Source: Phoronis australis
Lineage: Eukaryota; Phoronida; Phoronidae
Reading direction: 5' to 3'
Assembly (NCBI GenBank): GCA_002633005.1
Contig: NMRA01000161.1
Location: forward strand, 326,101-375,048
DNA length: 48,948 bases
A program made the translations under genes and the position numbers. The notes beneath the pieces were generated by a model, which did not search any database, had not been told where the DNA came from, and saw only the letters and a list, made by a program, of their open reading frames with translations. Positions 40,213 through 48,948 of the stretch are shown piece by piece (the stretch's first letter is position 1; each line of letters starts with the position of its first letter).

Positions 40213-40352
40213 CACGGCGGCGCAGCACAGAAGAAAGGTTGAGGGCTAAAGCCCCCAGCCCCCCTGTGATGCACCGCCCATAGACCACGAGCGGCCCAGC
40301 ACTGAAAAAAGTGGGGCTATAGCTCCCCCATCCTCTTTTGGTGCGCCGCCCA
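40213..40352. repeat. Two adjacent GGCGGCGC hairpin elements
   Basis: About 40213-40281 (CGGCGGCGCAGCACAG, then GCCCCCAGCCCCCCTGTG and ATGCACCGCCCATAG) and 40284-40352 (GAGCGGCCCAGCACTG to GGTGCGCCGCCCATG). They are tandem, as at 2.9 kb. Confidence 0.75.
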
Positions 40353-40508
40353 TGTTTTATATTGCCTATTCAGCTCGCCCTCTGTATTGATGCAGATTTG
40401 TGCCAATGAAAAGGTAGTAGCTAGCACTACTGTCACAATGATGGCTGTTGCTGTTACACCCGAATTGGTTTTCTGTGGCATTCGCAGAGAGTTACAACCT
40501 GCAACCAT
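40317..40508 (-). CDS. Possible signal-anchor exon on the minus strand
   Basis: The minus-strand frame MVAGCNSLRMPQKTNSGV is followed by a clear hydrophobic segment (TATAIIVTVVLATTFSLAQI) and a polar stretch, as in a type II membrane protein N-terminus. The last codons run into a hairpin repeat, so the real exon should end before it. The only donor-like site there is a GC donor (AATAG/GCAATA). The plus strand across the same bases is also open for about 40 codons, so strand is uncertain. Confidence 0.25.
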   Translation of the reverse strand: MVAGCNSLRMPQKTNSGVTATAIIVTVVLATTFSLAQICINTEGELNRQYKTWAAHQKRMGEL

Positions 40509-41280
40509 GTAGAGAAGTTTTAACTTCGTACATTATAATACAAATTGGCTAAAATGTTAATATGTGTTCATATTGGCAAAGGGCCACTTCCCACAGGATC
40601 GATAGTTTAAACAATGTTTCAGATTGGTTTTGGTGACTCCATATTTAATGCTCCTGTCGCGTTGCATATTTTTTCTTACCGGGAACAGGTTGATAACTTT
40701 TTATTTTTTTTATTTCAGTTGTAAACTTGGAGTACATGTACCAAAACAGTGGTAGATTTGCTTTTGTTCGTAAGCAAAACTTAATTAGTTTAGTTAGTTG
40801 TGAGCCCATCCCTGAACTTTCCAAAGTACAGCTACATGGACACTAAACATTCCACGTGTCATTTAAGTTTAATCTTTATTAGAACTCAAATCATAAAATA
40901 CATATACAAAAGTGCAAATATGGTGATAGCAAAACTGAAGATTTTGAATCTCTGGACAATTTCGATGGCACTGACTTTATAATTACTGCCGTGCTCTCTC
41001 TGATCCTGGTAACGAAAAAGTCGCTCAGACAGACGAGCGATGAAAATTCCCTCTTATCTTTAGAAATGCGTGACTTCCTTGTAAGCGTATAATCGCGGCG
41101 AAGCCACTCATTCAGCAGTCAAGGTCAGACTGCCTCGTGATCCATTGTGTGTTATTTTATGCGATTTTATTCAAAATATCTTGGTAAAAAAGAATGGGTT
41201 TCTTTTGTGAAATGAGACATGAGGGCATATTGACTGTAATGCTTTGTATTCAAGGATCATCAAAAGTTGACTGAATGGCA

Positions 41281-48948
<7,668 letters not shown>

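Larger units (their letters stand above)
38140..41280. other. Noncoding with repeats and minus-strand candidates
   Basis: Apart from the minus-strand candidates (38814-38929, 40317-40508) and two hairpin elements (40213-40352), I see no gene. The plus-strand frames at 39826-40026 and 40800-40982 show no domain. The last 130 bp are the presumed upstream region of the SRCR gene; no clear TATA element was found there. Confidence 0.4.

Overview
The window reads as nuclear DNA from an invertebrate deuterostome. A lancelet is my first guess, with a hemichordate or echinoderm as alternatives. The grounds are short exons split by AT-rich introns of about 0.1-4.4 kb with GT/AG borders, extracellular CUB, ZP and SRCR modules in mosaic proteins, many short palindromic TACATGTA-type motifs, and numerous small inverted-repeat elements. 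Nothing bacterial (operons, Shine-Dalgarno sites, CRISPR, insertion sequences) is visible. The species is an inference, not something read from a marker gene.

Two genes are well supported, both on the + strand. (1) 19621-28723 encodes a secreted CUB / mucin-like linker / zona pellucida (ZP) protein. I reconstruct eight exons whose phases all agree and which give 580 residues: signal peptide, one CUB domain (exons 2-3), a Ser/Thr/Pro-rich linker (exon 4), a ten-cysteine ZP module (exons 5-7) and a tetra-arginine furin-type site. The last exon is the uncertain one. (2) From 41281 off the right edge lies a secreted scavenger-receptor cysteine-rich (SRCR) protein: signal-peptide exon, Thr/Ser-rich exon, then two exons making one six-cysteine (group A) SRCR domain. 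A third gene, 9118-9873, is a single open frame of 251 codons with no domain I recognise.

Weaker coding signals are an exon set at about 2-5.4 kb, a 56-codon ORF with a downstream AATAAA at 18.3 kb, an orphan exon cluster at 31.1-34.3 kb with an apparent homopolymer frameshift, a 178-codon minus-strand ORF at 36 kb, a small signal-peptide ORF at 37.6 kb, and minus-strand pieces at 38.8 and 40.4 kb. Open frames of about 60 codons are expected by chance in DNA of this composition, so these are given low confidence.

Layout: 1-9 kb mostly noncoding with possible exons and a LINE-like scrap; 9.1-9.9 kb the single-exon ORF; 13.1-17.2 kb two copies of a nearly identical 1.97-kb block in direct orientation, separated by about 130 bp of nested GC-rich palindromes containing an N; 17.7 kb a foldback element; 19.6-28.7 kb the CUB-ZP gene, with a tRNA-derived repeat, a diverged tandem repeat and a second foldback copy in its introns; 31-35 kb orphan exons; 35-41 kb inverted-repeat elements and minus-strand candidates; 41.3-48.9 kb the SRCR gene. 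A family of about 70-bp hairpins (ends like ATGGGCGGCGCA / TGCGCCGCCCAT) recurs at six loci. The two main genes are neighbours in the same orientation and both encode extracellular recognition or barrier-type modules; a shared role in epithelial surface or innate defence is only inference.
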